A DNA stretch of 64,000 nt from an uncultured Wenzhouxiangella sp. (GTDB taxonomy: Bacteria > Pseudomonadota > Gammaproteobacteria > Xanthomonadales > Wenzhouxiangellaceae). The stretch covers positions 1 to 64,000 of the forward strand of contig CAJXNL010000008.1 in NCBI GenBank assembly GCA_913057195.1, written 5' to 3'. Of this stretch, positions 8,203 to 22,684 are shown one piece after another. Every line of letters begins with the position of its first letter. Position 1 is the first letter of the stretch. The notes beneath the pieces were generated by a model that ran no database searches, had not been told where the DNA came from, and was given only the letters and a program-made list of their open reading frames with translations. The position numbers and the translations under genes were made by a program.

Positions 8203-8907
8203 TCAATCCTCAGCCGGGCGGGTGTCTGTTTGCCCAAACAGATTTTTCCGAATCGCGTCGGTCATCTCTTTGGGCATTTGATAGTTCTCAGCATGGCGGT
8301 AAGCCGCCTGCACGGCGGGCCGTTGGCTGATTCGCTCAAACCACGCTTTCAACGCGGGGAATTGCTCGAGGTCTTGACCTTGAATTGCGTGGGGGACGAT
8401 CCAGGGGTAGCTGGCCATGTCCGCAATGCTGTAGTCCCCACAGATGAACTCGCTGTTGTCGAGTTGGCGATTCAAAACATTGTAGAGCCGAGTGGTCTCT
8501 TTGGTATAGCGCTCTATTGCGTAGGTGATCTTCTCAGGCGCATAGCGGTTGAAATGATGGTTTTGACCGAGCATGGGGCCCAAGCCACCCATTTGCCAAT
8601 GCAGCCATTGCAAAACGCTAAATCGTGCTCGAGTGTTGTCTTGGGGCAAAAACTGTCCAGTTTTATCTGCCAAGTATTCAAGAATGGCCCCGGATTCAAA
8701 CAGGCTGATGGGCGGCCCTCCATCTTTGGGCGAATGATCGACGATCGCGGGCATTTTGTTGTTGGGTGAGAGGGCCAAAAACTCAGGCTTGAACTGATCG
8801 CCCTGGCCGATATGGACCGGATGGATTTCGTAATCCAGCCCTGCCTCTTCTAGAAAAATGGTGATTTTGTGGCCGTTTGGCGTCGGCCAGTAATACAGAT
8901 CAATCAT
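8203..8907 (-). CDS. yfcG: Nu-class glutathione S-transferase, YfcG-type disulfide reductase
   Basis: 234 residues closely matching E. coli YfcG along the whole length. The thioredoxin-fold domain starts MIDLYYWPTPNGHKIT and contains SPNNKMPAIVDH and LFESGAILEYLADKTG. The helical domain carries the Nu-class signature QMGGLGPMLGQNHHFN at about 104-119. Family members bind two glutathiones and reduce disulfides rather than conjugating xenobiotics. The start is supported by GGAG five bases before the ATG. It is a single gene, convergent with the TonB receptor gene, 16 bases downstream of the phosphatase gene stop on the same strand region and possibly transcribed with it. Confidence 0.92.
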   Translation of the reverse strand: MIDLYYWPTPNGHKITIFLEEAGLDYEIHPVHIGQGDQFKPEFLALSPNNKMPAIVDHSPKDGGPPISLFESGAILEYLADKTGQFLPQDNTRARFSVLQWLHWQMGGLGPMLGQNHHFNRYAPEKITYAIERYTKETTRLYNVLNRQLDNSEFICGDYSIADMASYPWIVPHAIQGQDLEQFPALKAWFERISQRPAVQAAYRHAENYQMPKEMTDAIRKNLFGQTDTRPAED

Positions 8908-8923
8908 GCAAACTCCAGCGAAT

Positions 8924-10363
8924 TCAGTGGTTGGGGGATGATATCAACTCCTTGCCATTCCAGCACCGATCGGATTCGGGCATATCGGGATTGGTGCATC
9001 GATGGATGGGGCGATCCATTGGGATGAGATTGTCAAGCGTTGTTTGGCCCTTCTCATCTTGAACAATTGCGAATGCATCATAAAGCTTGCCGGCTGCGGT
9101 CCATGCTTGGAAATGAATCCGATCTTTTGAGACCTCGATGGTTTGATAAAGCTGCAGCTCTTCAGCCATTCTGTCCATGTTGGGATTGTCTTCATCGGCA
9201 ATCATGTACATCTTTGGACCCGCGACCGAGACAACATACACGGGGCCATTGTGCTGGGCGCGATTGCTGTCAGGCAAGGGTGCGCTCGAGCCTCGACCGT
9301 ACGTGTGGTCATGCCCCTGCAGGACCAAATCAACGCCGTGGCGCTCGTAGATGGGTTGCCAATGTTCCCGCAGTGGGGGATTATCGCGCCCCACCGATAC
9401 CGAATGAATGGGGTGATGATGACTCACGATCACCCAACGGTGGTTGCTTTTTTGCAGCAGCTGATCCAGCCACTCGGCTTGGGCTTTGGCATGATCATCG
9501 TCATACAGTGCGTTCATGGAGTCCATCACCACAATCAAGGTGTCTTGATAAGTGATGTGATAGACCGTGTCTTGAAGGCCTTCAGGGCCATTTTGAGGGG
9601 TGGTGAATTGGGGTTGAAACTGCGGGCTGATTGCCCGCTGTAAACGAAAGGGACGATCAACGAACTCGTGGTTGCCCGCCACCACAGCCGAGGGGATCAT
9701 GGCGTTGAGAAACGCCCCGGCATCAAACCACTCACCCCATTCATCGTCATGGTTGCCCTCTCTTAAGTTCACCATGTCACCGGCGTGCAGCATAAACGCT
9801 GGGCGGGCGTTTTGCATAAATGCCTCCCGGATCACCCGCGAGAAATGACTGCGCACTGAGTTTTGGGCATCTCCAAAATAGAAAAAACTAAAGGGCCTGT
9901 CTTGCGCTGGGGCGGTCTTGAACTGAAACCACTCGCTCCAAGTCTCGTCTCCAATCACTCGATAGGCATAGAGGGTGTCGGGCTCAAGGTCGGTGAATGT
10001 CACAGCATGATAATGCGCCTGGCCGTTCTCAGTCTTGATTGACTGGTGGTTGCCCGTGACTGTGCGAGCGTCACGGTGAAGACCAGGGCGCCCATCGGCT
10101 GGGACAATTTGTGCGATTGATTGATCCACCTCGGCATTGGTTCGCCAATTGACCGCTTGGCTGATGTGTGGCGAAGCGGTGAGCATTAGCATGACCCGAT
10201 CTGGAATGGGGCTTGGCGTGTACTCACTGTGACCGCGAGGCACGAGTGTGTTGCGTTCATGGGCCAGCGCACCTGTGGCTGTGATCATCAAGGCCAACAC
10301 CCCAAAAGAGAGGGCCATTAAAAGAATCTTGCGGATAAATCGTTGTTTGCTGTTAACTGTCAT
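8924..10363 (-). CDS. Purple-acid-phosphatase-like metallophosphoesterase, exported
   Basis: 479 residues if begun at ATG 10363 (MTVNSKQRF); a longer open frame extends upstream but would lie inside yedK. Hydrophobic residues about 14-34 form a signal/anchor. An N-terminal fibronectin-like purple acid phosphatase domain (about 50-150, with LTASPHISQAVNWRT) precedes the catalytic domain: GDAQ 164-167, GD 195-196, GNHE 230-233, SHHHP 314-318 and GHDH 350-353, so the metal ligands are largely intact. Predicted to release phosphate from esters in the periplasm or outside. It overlaps the yedK stop by 11 bases, hence shares its transcript. It fits the nearby phytase/receptor group functionally. 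Confidence 0.85.
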   Translation of the reverse strand: MTVNSKQRFIRKILLMALSFGVLALMITATGALAHERNTLVPRGHSEYTPSPIPDRVMLMLTASPHISQAVNWRTNAEVDQSIAQIVPADGRPGLHRDARTVTGNHQSIKTENGQAHYHAVTFTDLEPDTLYAYRVIGDETWSEWFQFKTAPAQDRPFSFFYFGDAQNSVRSHFSRVIREAFMQNARPAFMLHAGDMVNLREGNHDDEWGEWFDAGAFLNAMIPSAVVAGNHEFVDRPFRLQRAISPQFQPQFTTPQNGPEGLQDTVYHITYQDTLIVVMDSMNALYDDDHAKAQAEWLDQLLQKSNHRWVIVSHHHPIHSVSVGRDNPPLREHWQPIYERHGVDLVLQGHDHTYGRGSSAPLPDSNRAQHNGPVYVVSVAGPKMYMIADEDNPNMDRMAEELQLYQTIEVSKDRIHFQAWTAAGKLYDAFAIVQDEKGQTTLDNLIPMDRPIHRCTNPDMPESDRCWNGKELISSPNH

Positions 10364-11069
10364 GGGTGCGGATGTCCTCGTTGAATCCTGGGTTGTTGAT
10401 TTTTGTGGTGACCGGTTGGGTATCCAAGACCGCATCATCGGGCGGTTGCAGCAACCGTTCGGCCTGATCAGGCGCGCCTTCCAACCACGTGCGCCAATTG
10501 TTTTGAGCCAAGATCACTGGGCTTCGGTGGTGTCCAATCGCTTGCAAGGTGTGATTGGGCGATGTGGTAACTATCGTACAAGACAGCCAAGTGGCGTCCG
10601 ATGACGGCTTTGTGACATCCCACAGACCAGCCATGGCCATGATGGGCCGGTCTTTGAGTGCGACTTTCCAAGGCTTTTTGGGTTGGCTTCTCTGATCCCA
10701 CTCATAAAACCAAGAAAAAGGAATCAAACATCGGCGTTGTTTCTGCCACGCCTCCCGAAAAGCCGGTTTTTTTTGCATCGTTTTGGAGAAGGCCTCGTCG
10801 GGCTCGCTGCGGCAATTGGCTGTAGAAAACGCGGGCAATTGCCCGTGACACCAATCCGGGATCAACGGCCAGATCATCCCCCGAACAGCGCGTTGGTTCT
10901 GACCGTCGGCCGTGACCACCGGCAAACGAGTCCATTCAGCGCCGTGCTTGCTTTGTCGTGAGGGTGCGACGTTAAACCGGGTCAGTCCTCCCTCGGGTGC
11001 CGGCCCGTTGATGTTGAACTCATCAAAGAGCTGCTGCCATGAAAACACCTGCGCACCGCGGGCACACAT
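10353..11069 (-). CDS. yedK: SRAP-domain abasic-site DNA-protein crosslinker (YedK/HMCES family)
   Basis: 238 residues. Catalytic Cys2 follows the initiator Met (MCARGAQ), forming a thiazolidine crosslink to abasic sites in single-stranded DNA. The other family active-site residues are present: Asn in TANCRSE (family NAR), Glu in WFYEW and His in GHHRSPVIL. FNVAPS is the usual nucleotide-contacting segment. It is the first gene of a leftward pair with the phosphatase. The start is fixed by the need for Cys at position 2. GAGG lies 11 bases upstream. Confidence 0.88.
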   Translation of the reverse strand: MCARGAQVFSWQQLFDEFNINGPAPEGGLTRFNVAPSRQSKHGAEWTRLPVVTADGQNQRAVRGMIWPLIPDWCHGQLPAFSTANCRSEPDEAFSKTMQKKPAFREAWQKQRRCLIPFSWFYEWDQRSQPKKPWKVALKDRPIMAMAGLWDVTKPSSDATWLSCTIVTTSPNHTLQAIGHHRSPVILAQNNWRTWLEGAPDQAERLLQPPDDAVLDTQPVTTKINNPGFNEDIRTHDS

Positions 11070-11073
11070 GGGT

Positions 11074-11466
11074 TCAATCGCCTCGGGTTAAGGCGCGCAG
11101 TTGGCGCCGTTGACGTTTGTCGGGGCGTTTCGGCGGTCTCACCTCACTCCGTCGCTGGGCCTTTTTCTCCATCAGGCGCGCTTCACGGGCGGCTTGACTG
11201 TCAGGGGTTTCCGCATAAAGTGCCTGCGCTTGCACAGCGCTCAGCCGCCGATCGGCCAGGGCCAGCACGTCGACGATGTAGTTCAGCTCCTGTTTGGTGA
11301 TGGTCAATCGGTCGCCGACGCTGATCGTTTTTGCCGGTTTCACGCGCTGTCCGTTGAGACTGACCTTGCCCCCTTTGATGGCTTTTTGAGCCAGCGCGCG
11401 GGTCTTGAAAAATCGAGACGCCCACAACCATAAGTCCAGCCGGGTGTTGTCCTTCTCAAGGCTCAT
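11074..11466 (-). CDS. hslR: Ribosome-associated heat shock protein Hsp15, S4 domain
   Basis: 130-residue RNA-binding protein that in E. coli binds free 50S subunits carrying nascent chains and helps recycle them. The S4 domain covers about 8-65 (RLDLWLWASRFFKTRALAQ, then GGKVSLNGQRVKPAKTISVGD), with a basic C-terminal tail typical of HslR (KKAQRRSEVRPPKRPDKRQRR). It starts at ATG 11466 without a visible Shine-Dalgarno. A TGTAAT -10 hexamer lies 8 bases upstream, suggesting a leaderless message. The gene is divergent from nnrU and four bases upstream of yedK, so the three leftward genes may be co-transcribed. Confidence 0.9.
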   Translation of the reverse strand: MSLEKDNTRLDLWLWASRFFKTRALAQKAIKGGKVSLNGQRVKPAKTISVGDRLTITKQELNYIVDVLALADRRLSAVQAQALYAETPDSQAAREARLMEKKAQRRSEVRPPKRPDKRQRRQLRALTRGD

Positions 11467-11474
11467 CGGGTGGG

Positions 11475-11482
11475 ATTACAAT
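11475..11482. promoter_or_regulatory. Shared symmetric -10 element for divergent hslR and nnrU
   Basis: The 8-base near-palindrome ATTACAAT reads TACAAT rightward (11477-11482) and TGTAAT leftward (11475-11480). The rightward hexamer is 7 bases before ATG 11490 (nnrU); the leftward one is 8 bases before ATG 11466 (hslR). Neither gene has a Shine-Dalgarno. Both transcripts would begin at or next to the start codon. The -35 regions are weak on both sides. Inference from spacing only. Confidence 0.5.
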
Positions 11483-11489
11483 GGCGCAT

Positions 11490-12050
11490 ATGATGATTTT
11501 ACTCATTCTCGGCTGGCTGTTGTTTGTCGCGGTGCACCTGCTGATCGCGGTGCGCGCGGGACGCGAGAAAATTGAGAACCGTTGGGGCCGGTGGGGGCTT
11601 CGCGCCTTTGTTGCGACAGGCGCTTTGATCGGTCTGGCCATGATGGTGCAGGGCTATGCCGCGGCACCGTTCTATCCAGGCTGGATGCCGCTGGCTTGGG
11701 GCCGCGAGTTGAGCGCTGTATTGATGCCTGTGGCCAGCGTGTTGTTGGTGGCAGCCTATCTGCCCAGCAACATCAAACGTCTCACCGCGCACCCCATGCT
11801 TTGGGCAGTGGTGCTGTGGGCGGGCTCGCATTTGTTGGTGCGTGGCGATTGGGCCTCGATGGTGTTGTTTGGAGGTCTGGGGCTCTATGCGCTGGTGGCC
11901 ATGGGCCTGGCTTGGATAAGAGGAGTTCGCCGTCGAACCGGCCCACAGCCGGTTTGGGCCGATGGGGTGGCTGTCGCTGGCGGGTTGGTGCTGTATGCGG
12001 GATTGTTGATTGCGCACCCGGTGCTGTTTGGCGTGGCGGTGTTTCAATGA
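11490..12050 (+). CDS. NnrU-family inner-membrane protein
   Basis: 186 residues with about five or six hydrophobic spans. The family hallmark [16 protein letters not shown] followed by [16 protein letters not shown] lies in the middle. NnrU proteins were linked to nitric-oxide/nitrite metabolism in alpha-proteobacteria, and relatives act in carotenoid isomerisation or denitrification; the role here is unknown. An alternative ATG at 11481 overlaps the apparent -10 hexamer, so the downstream ATG 11490 is preferred. The stop overlaps the queC start (ATGA), so the two are translationally coupled. Confidence 0.8.
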   Translation: MMILLILGWLLFVAVHLLIAVRAGREKIENRWGRWGLRAFVATGALIGLAMMVQGYAAAPFYPGWMPLAWGRELSAVLMPVASVLLVAAYLPSNIKRLTAHPMLWAVVLWAGSHLLVRGDWASMVLFGGLGLYALVAMGLAWIRGVRRRTGPQPVWADGVAVAGGLVLYAGLLIAHPVLFGVAVFQ

Positions 12051-12724
12051 CGACAAAGGCTGTGGTGTTGTTGTCTGGGGGGTTGGATTCGGCCACGGTG
12101 TTGGCGGACTTGGCTGCTCAAGGCCATGCCTGTCATACGCTGGCTGTGGATTATGGCCAGCGCCACCGAGCCGAGCTGCTGGCGGCCGAGCGGGTCAGCC
12201 GGTCACTGGGCGCTTGCTCGCATAAAGTCATCAGTGTCGATTTGAGGGCCATTGGTGGGTCTGCGCTGACCGATGACGCGCTGGCCATCCCCACAGAGCT
12301 TGATGAGGGCATTCCCGTGACCTATGTCCCTGCCAGGAACACGTTGATGCTGTCGTTGGCTTTGGGTCACGCTGAGGTGTTGGACGCCCGATACATTGGC
12401 ATTGGCGTTAACGCGGTGGATTACTCAGGTTATCCGGATTGTCGACCCGAATTTATTGAGGCGTTTTCGCGGTTGGCGCAGCTGGCCACGAAAGCGGGTG
12501 TTGAAGGCCAGCCGGTGGCGATTGAGACGCCCCTGATCAACCTGACCAAGGCCGAAATCATTCAGCGTGGGATCGCGCTGGGCGTGGACTATGCGACCAC
12601 GGTGTCGTGCTATCAGGCCACGGATGAGGGTTTGGCGTGTGGGAAGTGCGACTCTTGCCGGTTGCGAAAAAAAGGGTTTTTAGACGCCGGTGTGGCCGAC
12701 CCCACTCGATACCTCACACGCTAA
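12047..12724 (+). CDS. queC: 7-cyano-7-deazaguanine synthase
   Basis: Converts 7-carboxy-7-deazaguanine to preQ0 with ATP and ammonia in the queuosine tRNA-modification pathway. 225 residues. The PP-loop ATPase motif SGGLDSATV is at about 10-18. The zinc site is the C-terminal cluster beginning SCYQAT and containing CGKCDSC. The start ATG 12047 overlaps the nnrU stop (ATGA); the frame is open further upstream, but that part is not QueC-like. No queD, queE or queF is next to it, so the pathway genes are scattered. Convergent with ispA, 19 bases apart. Confidence 0.95.
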   Translation: MTTKAVVLLSGGLDSATVLADLAAQGHACHTLAVDYGQRHRAELLAAERVSRSLGACSHKVISVDLRAIGGSALTDDALAIPTELDEGIPVTYVPARNTLMLSLALGHAEVLDARYIGIGVNAVDYSGYPDCRPEFIEAFSRLAQLATKAGVEGQPVAIETPLINLTKAEIIQRGIALGVDYATTVSCYQATDEGLACGKCDSCRLRKKGFLDAGVADPTRYLTR

Positions 12725-12743
12725 GGGCGACGTGGAATCGATG

Positions 12744-13667
12744 TCAATGGTCTCTTTGCGTCAATTGGCTGGCCAGCCAGATGAGGCCCTCGCTGTCGCC
12801 CTGTAACTCTGGCTGCGCCGCACTCAAAGCCCGCATGGCCTGGTCATACAGTTCATTGATGCGCTCTTTGGCCGCGCCGGTGCCGAACAGTCCCGGCCAA
12901 GTGGCTTTGTCTTTGGCCGCATCGGAACCGGTGGGCTTGCCGATGATGTCAGATTCGCCCTCAACATCCAACAGATCATCGCGGATTTGAAACGCCAAGC
13001 CCAAGTGTTCACCGAATTGGCGAAGATGGTCCAAGCATTCATTACTCAAATCGTCGATCAACAAGCACGGCATCATCACTGAGGTTCGAATCAAAGCCCC
13101 GGTTTTTAGAGCAAACATGGTCTCTAATGTGGCTCGATCGGGTCGGTGCCTTTCCAGTTGGAGATCCCACGCTTGACCCCCGGCCATCCCATCGGCCCCG
13201 CAAGCCTCGGTAAGCTCTTGCAAAACGCGGATGACGCCGTGGGCATGGCTTGCACCTAAGGGATCGTCCGCCAGCAGTTGATACGCCAGCGCTTGCAACG
13301 CATCGCCGACCAAGATGGCAGTGGCTTCATCATAGGCCAGATGCGTGGTGGGTCGGCCGCGGCGCAGTGCATCGTCATCCATGGCCGGTAAGTCATCGTG
13401 CACCAGTGAGTAACAGTGAATCAATTCCACCGCCGCGGCAGGTGCCATCATGGATCTTGGGTCGACACCGATCGCTTCGGCGCTGGCAAACACCAGCAGG
13501 GGCCGCAGTCTTTTGCCGCCGTTGAAAACAGCGTAGTGCATGGCCTCTTTTAGGCGAGTGTCAAGGCCTGGCTTGGCCACCAAACGCGCTTTGAGGGTCT
13601 GCTCGAAGACCTCCAGATAGTCCGATATCCGCGTCTCGAAGCCTGCGCTGTGGCGAACTTGAGCCAT
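12744..13667 (-). CDS. ispA: Farnesyl diphosphate synthase (geranyltranstransferase)
   Basis: Condenses IPP with DMAPP/GPP to make C15 farnesyl diphosphate. 307 residues from ATG 13667 (a TTG at 13676 is the alternative). First aspartate-rich motif DDLPAMDDD with downstream RRGRPTTH; second motif QIRDDLLDVEG; GKRLRP at the allylic substrate site. The start is 5 bases after the bamD stop, so ispA follows bamD in one transcript. The usual neighbours xseB and dxs are absent, which is unusual for Gammaproteobacteria. It supplies substrate for UppS, encoded at 37709. Confidence 0.93.
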   Translation of the reverse strand: MAQVRHSAGFETRISDYLEVFEQTLKARLVAKPGLDTRLKEAMHYAVFNGGKRLRPLLVFASAEAIGVDPRSMMAPAAAVELIHCYSLVHDDLPAMDDDALRRGRPTTHLAYDEATAILVGDALQALAYQLLADDPLGASHAHGVIRVLQELTEACGADGMAGGQAWDLQLERHRPDRATLETMFALKTGALIRTSVMMPCLLIDDLSNECLDHLRQFGEHLGLAFQIRDDLLDVEGESDIIGKPTGSDAAKDKATWPGLFGTGAAKERINELYDQAMRALSAAQPELQGDSEGLIWLASQLTQRDH

Positions 13668-13672
13668 GCCGG

Positions 13673-14482
13673 TCAATTAAAGGGCCACAGTTTTTTGAAA
13701 AACCCTTCAGACTCAGGGTCGGGTTTGGATGCGCCTTGCGCGTTCATTTCCAGCACTTGACGAGTGTCTGACGCCAGCTCATCGAGCTCGAGTTCGCTGT
13801 AGGCGTCGGTCATGATCTCAAGTGCATCCACTTTGGCCGGGGCGTTGGGGTACATCTCAAGCACGTACTCAGCACGATTGATCGCACCTAAGTAAACACC
13901 TCGACGGAAATAATATCGAGCCACGGTGATTTCATACTCAGCCATGGTGTTTCGTAAGAACACCATGCGCTGGCGGGCATCGGCCACGTAGCGGCTTTGC
14001 GGGTAGCGTTGCGTCAGTTCTTGAAAATCATTGAACGCCAAGCGAAGACTGGTTTGATCTCGGTCAATGATCTGATCGGGGAACAGCCGACGCAAAAACC
14101 CCAGAGAGTCTGCGTAATGGACCAAGCCCTTGAGATACCACGCATAGTCGACGTTGGGATGCGTTGGATAGGTCCGAATGAACCGGTCCAATGTGGTGAT
14201 TGCCGCCTCACCGCGATTGGATCGATATTGCACATAGGCAAGATCCAGTTGGGCCTGCTCGGCGTGGCGACCAAAAGGATAGAGCGTGGTCAACCGCTGA
14301 TACAAGCGAATGGCTTGCTCGTATCGGCGCGCATCCAAGGCCGCTTTGGCTTGTTCATACATCGCCTCGGCGCCAGGATCGTTATCACGCTTTTCTTGGC
14401 TGCATGCGCTGAGAATCAGCAGCGCACTGGCCACGATCAGGATCATCCGAAAGATTGGGGGTTTGGCTGAAATAGTGTGCAT
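13673..14482 (-). CDS. bamD: Outer-membrane assembly lipoprotein BamD
   Basis: Lipoprotein of the BAM complex that helps BamA (encoded at 32986) insert beta-barrel proteins. 269 residues. The signal peptide ends in lipobox LSAC with Cys27 as the lipidated residue. It then has five TPR-like repeats (for example MYEQAKAALDARRYEQAIRLY and YPTHPNVDYAWYLKGL regions) and ends FKKLWPFN. ATG 14482 is chosen over an in-frame TTG at 14491. No Shine-Dalgarno is visible, and TATCAT lies 8 bases upstream, suggesting a leaderless message. Divergent from rluD, as in E. coli. Confidence 0.93.
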   Translation of the reverse strand: MHTISAKPPIFRMILIVASALLILSACSQEKRDNDPGAEAMYEQAKAALDARRYEQAIRLYQRLTTLYPFGRHAEQAQLDLAYVQYRSNRGEAAITTLDRFIRTYPTHPNVDYAWYLKGLVHYADSLGFLRRLFPDQIIDRDQTSLRLAFNDFQELTQRYPQSRYVADARQRMVFLRNTMAEYEITVARYYFRRGVYLGAINRAEYVLEMYPNAPAKVDALEIMTDAYSELELDELASDTRQVLEMNAQGASKPDPESEGFFKKLWPFN

Positions 14483-14490
14483 AATGGCCA

Positions 14491-14496
14491 ATGATA
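14491..14496 (-). promoter_or_regulatory. Candidate -10 (TATCAT) of bamD
   Basis: TATCAT on the minus strand ends 8 bases before the bamD ATG. A TTCCCA sits 17 bases further upstream (14514-14519) as a possible -35. No Shine-Dalgarno lies between, so transcription would begin at about the start codon. Not experimentally supported. Confidence 0.4.
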
Positions 14497-14559
14497 AGCC
14501 TTTTGGGCATGGATGGGAATTCGCAAGACGCGCCTAGGGTACTAGAGAGCCGAGTTAAA

Positions 14560-15506
14560 TTGTCATTATTTAAGCGCCAACACCATGTCACCTCCGCCGA
14601 GCAGGGACTTAGACTCGACCAGCTGGTCGCCACCGTGTGGGGTGATTTTTCTCGAAGTCGCTTGTCGCAGTGGATTCGGGCAGGCGACATCACCTTAAAC
14701 GGTCAGGTGGTCAAGCCCAAAACACCTGTGTCGATGGGAGATGACATTGCGCTTGCGGCTGAGTGGGTGGCGCATGATGATCAGCTCACACCCCAAGCCA
14801 TGGACTTGGAGGTGCTGTTTGAAGATGACGATGTGATGGTCATTAATAAACCTGAGGGGTTGGTGGTCCACCCCGGCTCGGGCAACCCTGACGGCACATT
14901 GGTCAATGCGCTGATTGCCCGCGAGCCAGCGCTGGCGGCGTTGCCCCGAGCTGGTCTGGTGCACCGCCTCGACAAAGACACCACCGGGTGTTTGCTCGTT
15001 GCCAAAAACCTGCATGCCCACCCTGTGTTGGTTAACCTGCTCAAAGAGCGCGACATCCAACGCGCCTATTGGGCGGTGGTGTGGGGCCAGGTGCTGTCGG
15101 GCGGTGAGATCGATGCGCCCATCGGGCGCCATCCCACCGATCGTCGCAAGCAAGCCATTCGCCGCGACGGCCGGCCGGCGCTGACCCATTTTCGAGTGGC
15201 TCAACGTCTGGCCGGCGCGACTTGGCTTAACGTGATGCTGGCCACCGGGCGGACCCATCAAATCCGCGTTCACCTGGCCCATCACGGCTGCCCCATCATT
15301 GGCGATCCAGTCTACGGTCGGCGGGGGTCACCCAAAGGGTTAACGGAGGATCAGCGTGATGCTTGGCAAAACTTTCCTCGACAAGCGCTGCATGCCCATC
15401 ACTTGGCCTGTCCCCACCCCCTCAACCCGGCGCTAAGGATTGATGTGAATGCGCCCATGCCGACAGACATGAGGGCACTGATCACCACCTTGGGTGGACA
15501 CGCCCA

Positions 15507-15510
<4 letters not shown>
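14560..15510 (+). CDS. rluD: 23S rRNA pseudouridine(1911/1915/1917) synthase RluD
   Basis: Makes the three pseudouridines in helix 69 of 23S rRNA. The N-terminal S4 domain (about 17-65: GLRLDQLVATVW, FSRSRLSQWI) is followed by the RluA-type catalytic domain with VHRLDKDTTG, catalytic Asp at about 138, and TGRTHQIRVHLAHHGCP. The start is uncertain. The family N-terminus fits TTG 14560 (LSLFKRQHH); ATGs at 14491 and 14509 are in frame but add a non-conserved stretch that would overlap the bamD promoter. The end overlaps pgeF by 4 bases. The divergent bamD/rluD-pgeF layout matches E. coli. Confidence 0.92.
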
Positions 15511-18705
<3,195 letters not shown>

Positions 18706-18723
18706 TCCAAAGATGGGGAGTGA

Positions 18724-21088
<2,365 letters not shown>

Positions 21089-21092
<4 letters not shown>

Positions 21093-22678
21093 TGCGCCCC
21101 TGGCGCCTGACTCGCCAGTTATTGCTGTGGCCCCTGTTGTTGCTGGTGGCTTTGCCTTTGCTGATGCTGATGTTGTCTTGGCTTCAGCCTGAGCCTGCGG
21201 TCTGGGCACATATTCGAGTGCACCTGTTGCCCCGTTTGGTGACCCACAGTCTGGCCATGTTGGTCATCGTAGGCATTGGGGTGGCGGTGGTGGGCATCAG
21301 CATGGCCTGGCTGTCGGCGTGCTGCGATTATCCATTCCGTCGCTGGCTTGATCCTTTGCTGGTGTTGCCACTGGCGTTCCCCACCTACGTATTGGCATTC
21401 ATTTATTTGGGGATTTGGGATTACAGTGGACCACTGCAGACGCAATGGCGCCAGTGGTTTGATACCGACCCGGGGTTCTTGCAATTTTTGTCTGAGCCTT
21501 GGGGGGTATTGGTGATTTTGATCTTGGCATTTTATCCCTATGTCTACTTGTTGGCCCGTGCGTCTTTTGCCAGCGGTGGGTTGGCGGCTTTTGAAGCCAG
21601 CCGCAGTCTCGGGGTGGGACCGATCAAGACATTTTTCCGGGTCAGTTTGCCGATGGCGCGCCCAGCCATTGTGGCGGGGTTGACGTTGGCCATGATGGAG
21701 ACCTTGGCCGATTTCGGTGCGGTCTCGATTTTTGGGTTTGATACCTTCACCACCGCCATCTATCGAACCTGGTTTGGGTTGTTTAACCTCACCTCTGCGG
21801 TGCAATTGGCGTCGATTCTGATGCTGTTTATTTTGGCGCTGATATTGGTTGAGCGCGTCAGTCGCGCGGAGGGCGCCGGTGAATCTGAAAAACGCCCCAC
21901 CGGTCACCGCATTGCCCTTCGGGGTGCGCCTGCCTTTTTGGCACCGCTGGCCCAAGCCACGCTGGTGTTGTTGGCGGTGGTGATGCCGTTGGTGCAGTTG
22001 GTGGTTTGGGTGTGGCCGACAGCCAGCGCACTGTTCGCTCGACCCATGCCCATGCTGATCGCCAATACCCTGCTTTTGGGCTTCGGTGGCGCTTTGTTGG
22101 TGGTGCTGGGCGGGGTCATGCTGCTGGCTGCGACGCACAAACTCCGACAGCGTGCCCACGTGTGGGCTGAGATTGCTGCTTTGGGGTATGCCATTCCCGG
22201 GACGGTTTTGGCGGTGGCAATCATGCTGGCATTTATACGTGTGGATCAGTGGCTGGGCACAGCCTTGGCAGGGGGGCTGATCGCGCTTTTGCTGGCCTAC
22301 GTGATCCGCTTTTTACGGGTGGCTTGGGGGCCACTGGAGAGCGTTGCTGGGCGGATTCGTCCAGAGTATACGGAGGTGGCTCGAAGTTTGGGCGTGTCGC
22401 GGTGGTACACCATCATGCGGGTGAACGTGCCGTTGCTGTGGCCAGGTTTGATCACAGCATTCCTTTTGGCCGTTGTTGAGATTGCCAAGGAAATGCCAGC
22501 CACCCTAATGCTTAGACCGTTTGGTTGGGATACACTCGCTGTTCGGATTTATGAGCTGACCTCTGAGGGACAGTGGGCCATGGCTGCGGCGCCGGCATTG
22601 GTGTTGGTGGTCATCGGTGCCGTGCCTGTGATTATTTTGATCCGCCGCTCCTTGAGTCTGGTGGGCAACAATGGATAA
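21089..22678 (+). CDS. Iron(III) ABC transporter permease, fused two-domain (FbpB-like)
   Basis: 529 residues with about 12 membrane spans, made of two binding-protein-dependent transport domains. Each holds an EAA-type loop that contacts the ATPase: EASRSLGVGPIKTFFRVSLP at about 170-190 and VARSLGVSRWYTIMRVNVP at about 430-450. The double-length permease is typical of FbpB/SfuB systems. It overlaps the binding-protein gene by 4 bases (ATGA) and is followed after 6 bases by gcvT rather than an fbpC ATPase. The ATPase must be encoded elsewhere or shared. Confidence 0.9.
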
Positions 22679-22684
22679 ATAACA

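Noticed and set aside
8071-8769. 232-codon plus frame across the end of the TonB receptor gene and opposite yfcG
   Set aside because: It spans the terminator and is antisense to a near-perfect YfcG match.
21119-22159. 346-codon frame antisense to the permease gene
   Set aside because: Composition is Gln/His/Arg-rich, typical of the antisense of membrane-protein genes.
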